Origin: Rhodospirillaceae bacterium UBA3470
Lineage (GTDB): Bacteria; Pseudomonadota; Alphaproteobacteria; Rhodospirillales; Casp-alpha2
Assembly: GCA_002378125.1 (NCBI GenBank)
Contig: DFRF01000096.1
Span: forward strand, 7,392 to 13,734
Direction of reading: 5' to 3'
DNA length: 6,343 nucleotides
Positions 1-6,118 of the stretch are shown piece by piece; positions within the stretch are counted from its first letter, which is position 1, and every line of letters starts with the position of its first letter. Position numbers and translations under genes: made by a program. The notes under the pieces are model-generated. The model saw nothing but the letters and a program-made list of their open reading frames with translations, was not told where the DNA came from and searched no databases.

Positions 1-30
1 GTGGAAGTTCGAGTCTTCTCCTGGGCACCA
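1..30 (+). tRNA. 3' end of a tRNA, probably tRNA-Leu (left part outside the window)
   Basis: The first 30 bases fold as the 3' third of a tRNA. The T stem GGAAG (3-7) pairs with CTTCT (15-19, one G-U pair) around the seven-base loop TTCGAGT (8-14). The 3' acceptor strand CCTGGGC (20-26), discriminator A (27) and encoded CCA (28-30) follow. The acceptor strand implies a 5' end GCCCAGG, and with A as discriminator this suits an alphaproteobacterial tRNA-Leu of the long-variable-arm type. The anticodon lies outside the window, so the isotype is inferred. No T-rich terminator follows the CCA, so transcription may read on into rnd. Confidence 0.9.
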
Positions 31-49
31 TTTCCAGCGGTTAAAAATT

Positions 50-66
50 GGTTGCGGAGAGCAACC
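50..66 (+). other. Short hairpin between the tRNA and rnd
   Basis: GGTTGC (50-55) and GCAACC (61-66) are perfect inverted repeats around the loop GGAGA. The hairpin starts 20 bases after the tRNA CCA and is followed by TAAAAAG, not a T tract, so it does not look like an intrinsic terminator. It could mark the 3' trailer of the tRNA transcript or the leader of rnd. The loop sequence resembles a ribosome-binding site but no start codon lies at a normal distance from it. If rnd begins at the upstream TTG at 48, the hairpin would be inside its first codons. Function unknown. Confidence 0.4.
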
Positions 67-131
67 TAAAAAGACTGGGTCAAAGTGGCACGGATCGGAA
101 ATTGCCAAAACTAACGAAACGCGAACCCGAA

Positions 132-743
132 TTGATCAATCTGCACCGGGGCGATATCCCGGACAACATATCCTTTGGCGACAGCGTCGCCGTGGATACG
201 GAAACCCAGGGTCTAGACCTGAGCAGGGATCGGTTGTGTGTGGTGCAGTTGTCTAGCGGCGACGGAGTATGTCATCTGATCCAAATTAGAGCTGACGAGT
301 ATGACGCGCCGAATTTAAAATCATTATTGGCAAATACAGGCGTCACCAAGATATTCCACTTCGCGCGTTTCGACATAGCAATTTTAAAGCGATACCTGGA
401 CGTCACCGTTTCACCAATCTTTTGTACAAAGATTGCATCGAAGTTGGTCCGGACCTACACAGATCGTCACGGCCTCAAGGACATCACTCGGGAACTCCTA
501 AACATTGAGCTTTCAAAAGAACAACAATCTTCAGATTGGGCCGTCAACGAGCTGTCGAAAGACCAGTTGAAATACGCCGCGTCTGACGTGCTGAACTTGC
601 ATGACATTCGCGACAAGCTGCAGGCCATGCTAATCCGCGAAGGCCGATTGGAACTGGCCCAGGCCTGTTTCGATTTCCTGCCAACCCGCGCCCAGCTGGA
701 TGTGAATGGCTGGGAGGATGTCGATATTTTTGCGCACTCCTAA
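132..743 (+). CDS. rnd: Ribonuclease D, short alphaproteobacterial form
   Basis: A 3'-to-5' exoribonuclease of the DEDDy family, which trims tRNA and other RNA 3' ends in the cytoplasm. All three exonuclease motifs are visible (residues numbered from the TTG at 132): Exo I VDTET with D22 and E24, Exo II FHFARFD with D81, and Exo III YAASD with Y148 and D152. The family motif KEQQSSDW is also present. At 203 residues it is a catalytic domain only, lacking the C-terminal HRDC domains of the E. coli enzyme, as is usual in alphaproteobacteria. The frame opens after a stop at 42-44, and the only conventional start codons before Exo I are TTGs at 48, 102 and 132. I chose 132 because homologues begin close to the LHRGD motif; none has a clear ribosome-binding site. 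Starting at 48 would give 231 residues. GC content in the middle of the gene is lower than in the genes that follow. Confidence 0.93.
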   Translation: MINLHRGDIPDNISFGDSVAVDTETQGLDLSRDRLCVVQLSSGDGVCHLIQIRADEYDAPNLKSLLANTGVTKIFHFARFDIAILKRYLDVTVSPIFCTKIASKLVRTYTDRHGLKDITRELLNIELSKEQQSSDWAVNELSKDQLKYAASDVLNLHDIRDKLQAMLIREGRLELAQACFDFLPTRAQLDVNGWEDVDIFAHS

Positions 744-764
744 CGTCTTAACACCGCGGATTTA

Positions 765-793
765 TTGACGTTTCGAATACTGAGGCGCATACT
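765..793 (+). promoter_or_regulatory. Predicted sigma70-type promoter for the kdsD-lpt block
   Basis: A -35 box TTGACG (765-770, five of six consensus bases) and a -10 box CATACT (788-793, four of six) are separated by 17 bases. Transcription would begin near 800, leaving a leader of about 120 bases before the kdsD ATG at 920. It lies in the only sizeable noncoding gap (744-919) ahead of five closely packed genes, which is where a promoter is expected. Prediction from sequence only. Confidence 0.55.
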
Positions 794-919
794 CGGTGTG
801 ATTTGTGGTGGACGCTGACGGCTTGCCGGTTCTCGAGACAGCGTTATCACCCAATCTGTACTATCGAACATGCACTCATGCCCCTCGCCGAACATCCTGC
901 ATCGGATAGACCAGCCAAT

Positions 920-1909
920 ATGACACCGCCCGCAGCTCCCCAAACCACCTTGCAGACCGACCCTGATATTGCTTCCGCCCGGCGCGTACTGAGCGCGGAG
1001 GCGAAGGCACTCATCGCCTTGTCCGACAGCCTGGGGCCATCCTTCTTGCGCGCGCTTGATATTTTCGCCGCCACGGAAGGCCGGGTCATCGTTTCGGGCA
1101 TGGGTAAAAGCGGCCACATCGGCAACAAGATCGCCGCCACCCTAGCTTCGACGGGCACGCCGTCGTTCTTTGTTCATCCTGCGGAAGCTTCGCACGGTGA
1201 CTTGGGCATGATCACGGAGAATGATTCTCTCTTCGCCCTTTCGAATTCAGGCGAAACATCTGAATTGGCGGATATCGTCACCTACGCGGCCCGATTCAAG
1301 ATCCCCCTCGTGGCGATGACCGCCGTCGCCGACAGCACACTGTCAAAGGCAGCCGATGCGGCTCTGATCCTGCCGGATGCGCCAGAAGCCTGCCCAATGG
1401 GCCTAGCTCCGACCACGTCGTCGACTATGATGCTGGCCTTGGGCGATGCTATGGCGGTCGCATTGCTGGAACGCAGAAAGTTCTCTTTGGCGGATTTCAA
1501 GGAACTGCATCCCGGCGGAAAGCTGGGCCAACGCCTGATGAAGGTCGCCGACATCATGCACAAAGGTGATGAACTCCCGCTAGTAACACCGGACACGGTC
1601 ATGTCGGACGTACTACTGGAAATGACGGCAAAACGGTTCGGTTGCGTAGGCATACGCGGGACCAACGGAGACCTCGTCGGCATGATCACAGATGGAGACC
1701 TGCGCCGCCACATGGGCAATTCACTATTGGAGGCCCGCGCTGTCGATGTGATGACTGAGGGCGCGCGTACCATCGGTCCCAATGCGCTGCTTAGTGAGGC
1801 GATGGCCGTGATGAACACCTTGTCCATCACCAATCTGTTTGTCGTCGAGCAAGGTGGACCGGTGGGAATACTCCACATCCACGATTGTCTGCGTGCCGGC
1901 GTGGCCTGA
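920..1909 (+). CDS. kdsD: Arabinose-5-phosphate isomerase (KdsD/KpsF/GutQ family)
   Basis: Converts D-ribulose 5-phosphate to D-arabinose 5-phosphate, the first step towards Kdo for the LPS inner core. The 329 residues match the E. coli enzyme (328) in length and plan. An N-terminal SIS domain runs to about residue 200 and contains GMGKSGH, HPAEASHGDLGM and SNSGETSEL. Two CBS domains follow at about 209-266 and 274-329. Residues lining up with the proposed E. coli active-site set K59, H88, E111, E152 and H193 are all present as K63, H92, E115, E156 and H197. The ATG at 920 gives the family length and only a weak upstream GGA; an in-frame ATG at 878 would add 14 residues, and the frame is open further up only from a TTG. 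The lptC start follows 10 bases after the stop. No kdsC phosphatase lies between kdsD and lptC, unlike E. coli. Confidence 0.95.
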   Translation: MTPPAAPQTTLQTDPDIASARRVLSAEAKALIALSDSLGPSFLRALDIFAATEGRVIVSGMGKSGHIGNKIAATLASTGTPSFFVHPAEASHGDLGMITENDSLFALSNSGETSELADIVTYAARFKIPLVAMTAVADSTLSKAADAALILPDAPEACPMGLAPTTSSTMMLALGDAMAVALLERRKFSLADFKELHPGGKLGQRLMKVADIMHKGDELPLVTPDTVMSDVLLEMTAKRFGCVGIRGTNGDLVGMITDGDLRRHMGNSLLEARAVDVMTEGARTIGPNALLSEAMAVMNTLSITNLFVVEQGGPVGILHIHDCLRAGVA

Positions 1910-1910
1910 C

Positions 1911-1917
1911 GGAGGGG
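1911..1917 (+). promoter_or_regulatory. Strong ribosome-binding site of lptC
   Basis: GGAGGGG lies just after the kdsD stop and four bases (counted from GGAGG) ahead of the ATG at 1920. It decides the lptC start against the longer open frame that begins inside kdsD. The spacing is on the short side, and the in-frame GTG at 1917 is too close to use it. Confidence 0.7.
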
Positions 1918-1919
1918 TG

Positions 1920-2627
1920 ATGGTTCAGGCGCAAACGGAGTTCCATCCCGCGGCACCAGCGCCGCTAGGTCTTCGGGGCCGTAATAACCTCAGCGACGCC
2001 ATCAGCAACGGTGAAGTCCTTAGCCACTCGCGCCTATACAGCCGCTTTGTTAGTTTAATGAAGCTTGTCCTGCCGCTTCTGGCGCTTGTCGTGATCGCCC
2101 TGGTGGTAGCCTGGCCGCATCTGGACACCACCGATATCCGTTTCCGGATCGGTTTCGCCACCCAGCAACTGAACGACGCCGAGGACCCCAATATGATCAA
2201 CCCGCGCTATGTGGGAACGGATAAGGATAATCAGCCGTTTTCCTTGACCGCGGACCTAGCCAGAAACCTCTCCGGTCCTGGGGCCCTGGTCGAGTTGGAG
2301 ATGCCAAAGGCTGATATCACCACGCAAGACGGCACCTGGTTGGTCCTGACGGCGGAAAACGGCATTTATGCCCGCGAAGCGAAAACACTGAAACTCGACG
2401 GCAAAGTCAATCTGTTTCATGACCACGGATATGAGTTTCGAACGGACCGCGCGCAGATTGATTTGGCCGCCGGGACGGCAACCGGCAATGATCCGGTCGA
2501 GGGGCAAGGCGCCTTCGGGCACTTGACGGCGACCGGCTTTCAACTAACCGACAAAGGACGGACCATCCAGTTTCGCGGCAAGTCGAAACTCACCTTCTAT
2601 CCCGGGACCAGCGGACCAAAACCATGA
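1920..2627 (+). CDS. lptC: LPS export system protein LptC
   Basis: Single-span inner-membrane protein that accepts LPS from the LptB2FG transporter and passes it to LptA in the periplasm. The 235 residues show a cytoplasmic N-terminus of about 45 residues, one hydrophobic helix at about 46-65 (LMKLVLPLLALVVIALVV) preceded by the typical SRF segment, and a periplasmic beta-rich domain containing NPRYVGTDKDNQPFSLTA (94-111), the best-conserved LptC stretch. The rest (DGTWLVLTAENGIY, then GYEFRTDRAQIDL) fits the LptC/OstA jellyroll fold. It is longer than E. coli LptC (191 residues), mainly through the N-terminal tail before the membrane helix. It ends in an ATGA overlap with lptA, implying coupled translation. 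Confidence 0.92.
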   Translation: MVQAQTEFHPAAPAPLGLRGRNNLSDAISNGEVLSHSRLYSRFVSLMKLVLPLLALVVIALVVAWPHLDTTDIRFRIGFATQQLNDAEDPNMINPRYVGTDKDNQPFSLTADLARNLSGPGALVELEMPKADITTQDGTWLVLTAENGIYAREAKTLKLDGKVNLFHDHGYEFRTDRAQIDLAAGTATGNDPVEGQGAFGHLTATGFQLTDKGRTIQFRGKSKLTFYPGTSGPKP

Positions 2628-3484
2628 GGGCGTACGTACGTGCGGTAAGCAGCACCCTCTTGTGGCTGTCCGTGACTGCTATTTCTGACACCTCGGCCTG
2701 GTCGCAATCCCTGAACTTCGCCACAAGCGGCGACCTTCCCATCGAAGTTTTCGCCGACAATGGGATCGAATGGCAGCAGGATTCCATGGTTTTCATCGCC
2801 CAAGGCAACGCCCGCGCCGTCCGGGCGGACGTCACGGTCTTCGCTGACGAATTGCGGGCCTACTATCGCGAACTTGCCGGCGGCGGCACGGACATCTGGC
2901 GCCTGGACGCCATGGGAACCGTACGGATCAAAACGCCGGAATCAAACACCTACGGGGAGAAAGCCGTCTACAATGTGGACAAGGCCGTTTTAGTGGTGAG
3001 CGGCGGCAAGGTACGCCTAGTCACCAGCACGGACACAATCACCGCTGACCGACAGCTAGAGTATTGGGAAGAGAAACAAATGGCTGTCGCGCGTGGTAGC
3101 GCACAGGCCTTGCACGAAGAAAAGAAATTAAACGCGGAAGTCCTAGTTGCCTATTTCCGCAAGGACAAGGACGGAAAATCGACGATCCACCGCATCGAGG
3201 CCTTCAACAAAGTCAAGGTAGAGACACCGAAGGACACGGCCCTGAGCGATCGCGGGGTCTACAATGTCAACAGCGGGATTGCGACCCTGGTCGGTTCGGT
3301 AAAAGTGCTGCGTGACGGCAACGTCATCAACGGATGCAGTGCCGATGTCAATTTGAATTCGGGAGTCAGCCGTATGCACAGTTGCCAGAACGCCTCCGGC
3401 AGCGGTAAAACTAGAGCCCAGGGTGTTTTATTGCCGCGCCGAGGCAAAGATGCCCTTAGAAAGAAAAACTCCAAGGCAAAGTAG
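2624..3484 (+). CDS. lptA: LPS transport periplasmic bridge protein LptA (OstA family), enlarged with an internal repeat
   Basis: Periplasmic beta-jellyroll protein carrying LPS between LptC and the outer-membrane LptD complex. Residues 1-27 form a signal peptide with a hydrophobic core (SSTLLWLSVTAI) and a likely cut after AWS. An OstA-type segment begins at residue 39 (IEVFADNGIEW, then GNARAVRADVTVFADELRAYY). At 286 residues it is far longer than E. coli LptA (185), because a unit of about 97 residues occurs twice without gaps. Two cysteines, C238 and C254, are the only ones in the protein and could form a periplasmic disulfide. The last 25 or so residues are strongly basic and look disordered. 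The ATG shares bases with the lptC stop, so the start is secure. Family and position make LptA the best call; which part contacts LptC or LptD cannot be told from sequence. Confidence 0.88.
   Translation: MRAYVRAVSSTLLWLSVTAISDTSAWSQSLNFATSGDLPIEVFADNGIEWQQDSMVFIAQGNARAVRADVTVFADELRAYYRELAGGGTDIWRLDAMGTVRIKTPESNTYGEKAVYNVDKAVLVVSGGKVRLVTSTDTITADRQLEYWEEKQMAVARGSAQALHEEKKLNAEVLVAYFRKDKDGKSTIHRIEAFNKVKVETPKDTALSDRGVYNVNSGIATLVGSVKVLRDGNVINGCSADVNLNSGVSRMHSCQNASGSGKTRAQGVLLPRRGKDALRKKNSKAK
2744..3310 (+). repeat. Two tandem repeat units coded within lptA
   Basis: LptA residues 41-132 (2744-3019) align without gaps to residues 138-229 (3035-3310) at a constant offset of 97 codons. By hand count about 25 of 92 positions are identical, with many conservative changes. 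Shared landmarks are AD at 44/141, G at 61/158, AY at 79/176, R at 93/190, TP at 104/201 and VYNV at 115/212. The DNA has diverged except for short stretches such as GTCTACAATGT at 2966 and 3257, so this is an old protein-level duplication, not a recent DNA repeat. A partial third unit may begin at AD 240. Confidence 0.75.
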
Positions 3485-3493
3485 CCACGTTTC

Positions 3494-3510
3494 GGCCTGG
3501 CGTGCAGGCC
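3494..3510 (+). other. GC-rich hairpin between lptA and lptB
   Basis: GGCCTG (3494-3499) and CAGGCC (3505-3510) are perfect inverted repeats around a five-base loop, 10 bases after the lptA stop. Only TTAT follows, so it is at best a leaky terminator. In a polycistronic RNA it could protect the upstream message or reduce expression of lptB and rpoN relative to lptA. Sequence-based only. Confidence 0.5.
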
Positions 3511-3534
3511 TTATCCGGGGATTGAATGCGTTAG

Positions 3535-4326
3535 ATGAGCGTGTCAGGGGACCACATGCAGGGCGTTGAACCCGCGGAGAGCGGACCACGCCTTGTTGCC
3601 GATAACCGTGGCCTGGTGGCGTACAATATCGGGAAGCGCTTCAAGAAGCGTCCGGTGGTTCGGGGCGTCAGCCTGGAACTACAACGTGGCGAGGTAGTCG
3701 GCCTCTTGGGACCGAACGGCGCCGGCAAGACGACCTGCTTTTACATAATTACAGGCCTGATCACACCGGACTACGGCCACATCGTTCTCGACGGCAACGA
3801 CATCACAAACCTTCCCATGTACCGCCGATCACGTATGGGCATCGGATATCTACCACAGGAAGCCTCCATTTTTCGCGGCCTCACCGTTGAGAACAACATC
3901 CGCGCTGTCCTCGAGGTGGCGGAGAAATCTCGCGAACGGCGCGAGGCGATCCTCGAAGCCCTATTAGCAGAGTTTTCCATCACCCACCTTCGGCGCACTC
4001 CGGCACTAGCACTATCGGGCGGCGAACGGCGTCGGGTGGAAATCGCCCGGGCGTTGGCCTCGAACCCTCATTTCGTTCTCTTGGATGAACCATTCGCTGG
4101 GATCGACCCTATCGCCGTGGGTGACATTCGCGACCTCGTGGCACAACTAAAGGATCGCGGCATCGGCGTCCTGATCACCGATCACAATGTCCGCGAAACG
4201 CTGGACGTCATTGATCGAGCCTACATCATCCATGACGGCATGATGCTTATGGAAGGCGCACCCACCGATATTGTAGGTAATGAGGATGTGCGGCGCGTTT
4301 ATCTGGGTGACCGGTTCAGTCTCTAG
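3535..4326 (+). CDS. lptB: LPS export ABC transporter ATP-binding protein LptB
   Basis: Cytoplasmic ATPase that powers LPS extraction from the inner membrane as the dimeric motor of LptB2FG. All ABC motifs are intact: Walker A GPNGAGKTT (59-67), Q-loop Q108 in YLPQEAS, signature LSGGE (160-164), Walker B VLLDEP (181-186) with catalytic E185, and switch H217 in ITDHNVRE. The C-terminal RRVYLGDRFSL closely matches the LptB ending. At 263 residues it is about 20 longer than E. coli LptB because of a nonconserved N-terminal extension. I give the upstream ATG at 3535, but the in-frame ATG at 3556 has the better ribosome-binding site (AGGGGA at 3546-3551); the sequence does not settle this. The gap is 50 bases from lptA and 24 to rpoN. 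The membrane partners LptF and LptG are not in this window. Confidence 0.96.
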   Translation: MSVSGDHMQGVEPAESGPRLVADNRGLVAYNIGKRFKKRPVVRGVSLELQRGEVVGLLGPNGAGKTTCFYIITGLITPDYGHIVLDGNDITNLPMYRRSRMGIGYLPQEASIFRGLTVENNIRAVLEVAEKSRERREAILEALLAEFSITHLRRTPALALSGGERRRVEIARALASNPHFVLLDEPFAGIDPIAVGDIRDLVAQLKDRGIGVLITDHNVRETLDVIDRAYIIHDGMMLMEGAPTDIVGNEDVRRVYLGDRFSL

Positions 4327-4350
4327 ACGGTTTCGGAACGGAGCGTCCTT

Positions 4351-5928
4351 ATGGCTCTAGTCCCGCGATTAGACCAACGCCAGTCCCAATCGCTGGTCAT
4401 GACACCGCAACTACAGCAGGCAATCAAGCTGCTGCAGATGTCTAACATGGAGCTTTCCGAGTTCATCACCGAGGAACTGGAACAGAACCCCATGCTGGAG
4501 CGCGAAGAGGCCGACCGCCGCGACGATATACACGCCCCCGACGTTCTCCACCCCGACGAAATCGGCGATAGCGACCTGGGCGGCGTCGACGTTACAGACC
4601 CGGTCGCCCTTTCAGACATAGATTTTGAGGCGCCCGCGCCTACGGAACTGAGCACGACTTCTGGTCTCGATGTGGATTACGAGAACATCTACACCTCAAA
4701 CGGGATCGGCGATGACCAAACCTTGGCGGACACGCCACATCAGTACGCCGAACCCGCGTTCAGTAATAGCGCCCATTCCGGCGGCGGTGGGTTCGAATCG
4801 TCGGTCCCGGACTTGGAGCAGGTCTTGTCTGAATTGCCGTCCCTTCGCGACCATCTCATCTATCAGCTCACCATGGATTTCGCCAACGGCCCGGCACGGA
4901 TGGTTGGCCTCTACCTCATCGACCATCTGACCGAGGCGGGTTACCTGGAGTTGGACATTGACGAGGCGGCGGCGACCTTGGGCTGTGATGCGGAACTGGT
5001 CGCCGACACCTTGACACGCCTACAGCACTTCGACCCTCCGGGAATTTTCGCGCGCGATCTCCGTGAGTGCTTGGCCCTGCAGCTCCAGGACATGCATCGG
5101 CTGGATCCCTGCATGGCTGCATTGCTGGACAACCTGGAATTGGTAGCCGCGCGCGAGTTCAAGAAATTGGAGGCCGTCTGTCAGTGCGACGCAGAGGATG
5201 TCGCCGACATGATCGAGGAAATCCGCACCCTAGCGCCAAAGCCGGCAATGGGCTTCGACCAGGATATGGCCCAGCTCGTGACACCCGACGTCCTAATGCG
5301 CCCCGCACCAGGTGGCGGCTGGATATTGGAGTTAAACAGCGAGACCTTGCCCAGGGTTCTGGTCAACAACCATTATCATGCCCGAGTGCGCAAGGAAGCC
5401 CACACCAAAGATGAAAAATCTTATATCGCCGAGCATTTCCAATCCGCAAACTGGCTGGTCAAGGCCCTCCACCAACGAGCGACAACGATCATGAAAGTGG
5501 CGACAGAACTGGTTTGCCAACAGGAGAGTTTCTTTACCCTCGGCGTTCAACACCTCAAGCCGTTGGTGCTTCGCGACATCGCTGAAGCCATCGAAATGCA
5601 CGAAAGCACGGTCAGCCGGGTGACATCTAACAAATTCATGGCGACCCCACGCGGAATCTTCGAACTGAAGTACTTCTTCACACCCGCCATCGCATCAACC
5701 GGAAGCGGTGACGCCCATTCGGCGGAGGCAGTCCGTCACCGTATCAAGGAGCTCATCGACACGGAACCACCGAAGAAGATTCTATCCGACGACAAAATCG
5801 TCGCGCTTCTGCGGGCCGAAGGCGTCAATATCGCCCGACGCACGGTAGCCAAGTACCGCGAGGCCATGCGAATTCCATCCTCCGTTCAGCGCCGACGGGA
5901 TAAGGCCGCCTTGCCCCGAACAAAATAA
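4351..5928 (+). CDS. rpoN: RNA polymerase sigma54 factor RpoN
   Basis: Alternative sigma factor recognising -24/-12 promoters and needing AAA+ activators to open DNA; it commonly controls nitrogen use, motility and related functions. The 525 residues show the full layout. Region I is a glutamine- and leucine-rich activator-interacting segment (about 1-50, with SLVMTPQLQQAIKLLQMS). Region II is an acidic, low-complexity linker (about 51-150, including a GGGG run). The core-binding domain starts near 155. A helix-turn-helix is at about 408-428 (RDIAEAIEMHESTVSRVTSNK). The RpoN box ARRTVAKYRE is exact at 495-504. The ATG at 4351 has GGAG (4340-4343) seven bases upstream. It follows lptB by 24 bases and is probably cotranscribed, the usual arrangement in proteobacteria. 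No key motif is missing. Confidence 0.98.
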   Translation: MALVPRLDQRQSQSLVMTPQLQQAIKLLQMSNMELSEFITEELEQNPMLEREEADRRDDIHAPDVLHPDEIGDSDLGGVDVTDPVALSDIDFEAPAPTELSTTSGLDVDYENIYTSNGIGDDQTLADTPHQYAEPAFSNSAHSGGGGFESSVPDLEQVLSELPSLRDHLIYQLTMDFANGPARMVGLYLIDHLTEAGYLELDIDEAAATLGCDAELVADTLTRLQHFDPPGIFARDLRECLALQLQDMHRLDPCMAALLDNLELVAAREFKKLEAVCQCDAEDVADMIEEIRTLAPKPAMGFDQDMAQLVTPDVLMRPAPGGGWILELNSETLPRVLVNNHYHARVRKEAHTKDEKSYIAEHFQSANWLVKALHQRATTIMKVATELVCQQESFFTLGVQHLKPLVLRDIAEAIEMHESTVSRVTSNKFMATPRGIFELKYFFTPAIASTGSGDAHSAEAVRHRIKELIDTEPPKKILSDDKIVALLRAEGVNIARRTVAKYREAMRIPSSVQRRRDKAALPRTK

Positions 5929-5955
5929 ATTTTCAAGATAGAAAATGGTTTTTTT
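5929..5955 (+). terminator. Possible weak intrinsic terminator after rpoN
   Basis: Right after the rpoN stop, ATTTTC (5929-5934) and GAAAAT (5941-5946) are inverted repeats around AAGATA, followed by GG and a run of seven T (5949-5955). The stem is only six mostly A-T pairs, so termination may be partial, but the T run in the right place makes it the best candidate for the end of the lpt-rpoN transcript. Confidence 0.4.
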
Positions 5956-6065
5956 ATGAGTCTATTGACTCCCATTGCGGTGGGAATTAGGTTCCCTTTC
6001 TCTCCTAGATCGACGACAATTTTCCTTGGCATAGCGCACAGTTATTACGGTATCGTTCGGAATTT

Positions 6066-6081
6066 TGGCATGCCTATTCCG
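6066..6081 (+). promoter_or_regulatory. Weak candidate sigma54 promoter ahead of hpf
   Basis: TGGCATG, four bases, then TTCCG fits the -24/-12 pattern TGGCACG-N4-TTGCW with correct spacing. It keeps the -24 GG but has CC in place of the -12 GC. Initiation would fall near 6092, a short leader before the hpf start at 6110 or 6119. The rest of the 5956-6065 gap offers only a TTGACT (5965-5970) with a poor -10 match (TAGGTT, 5988-5993) and a five-pair hairpin GGGAA/TTCCC (5982-5996). Either, neither or read-through from rpoN could drive hpf. Confidence 0.25.
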
Positions 6082-6118
6082 GGAGAACACGAAGACATAA
6101 CGAGACACAGTGAAACCC

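Noticed and set aside
1..30. tRNA 3' end as a phage or island attachment site
   Set aside because: No integrase gene, no direct repeat of the tRNA end elsewhere in the window, and the genes that follow are conserved housekeeping genes.
751..799. Inverted repeat ACACCG / CGGTGT flanking the kdsD promoter
   Set aside because: Only six bases with a 37-base separation; expected by chance often enough that an operator call is not justified.
803..919. Longer kdsD start at the TTG at 803 or ATG at 878
   Set aside because: The extra residues do not resemble the family N-terminus, no ribosome-binding site is visible, and the ATG at 920 gives the usual length. The ATG at 878 remains possible.
1839..1919. 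lptC starting inside the end of kdsD
   Set aside because: A strong GGAGG just before the ATG at 1920 and the usual LptC layout favour the shorter form.
1282..1956. Long minus-strand open frame opposite kdsD
   Set aside because: Serine-, arginine- and proline-rich translation typical of the antisense of a GC-rich gene; kdsD on the other strand is unambiguous.
2631..2641. Palindrome CGTACGTACG at the start of lptA
   Set aside because: It falls within codons 3-6 of lptA; a short self-complementary stretch without partners nearby is not enough for a site call.
5067..5414. Plus-strand open frame of 115 codons inside rpoN
   Set aside because: Out-of-frame shadow of a well-conserved part of RpoN with no domain of its own.
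6027..6042. First TGGCAT motif in the rpoN-hpf gap as a sigma54 site
   Set aside because: At the required spacing the -12 element reads ACAGT, which does not fit TTGCW.
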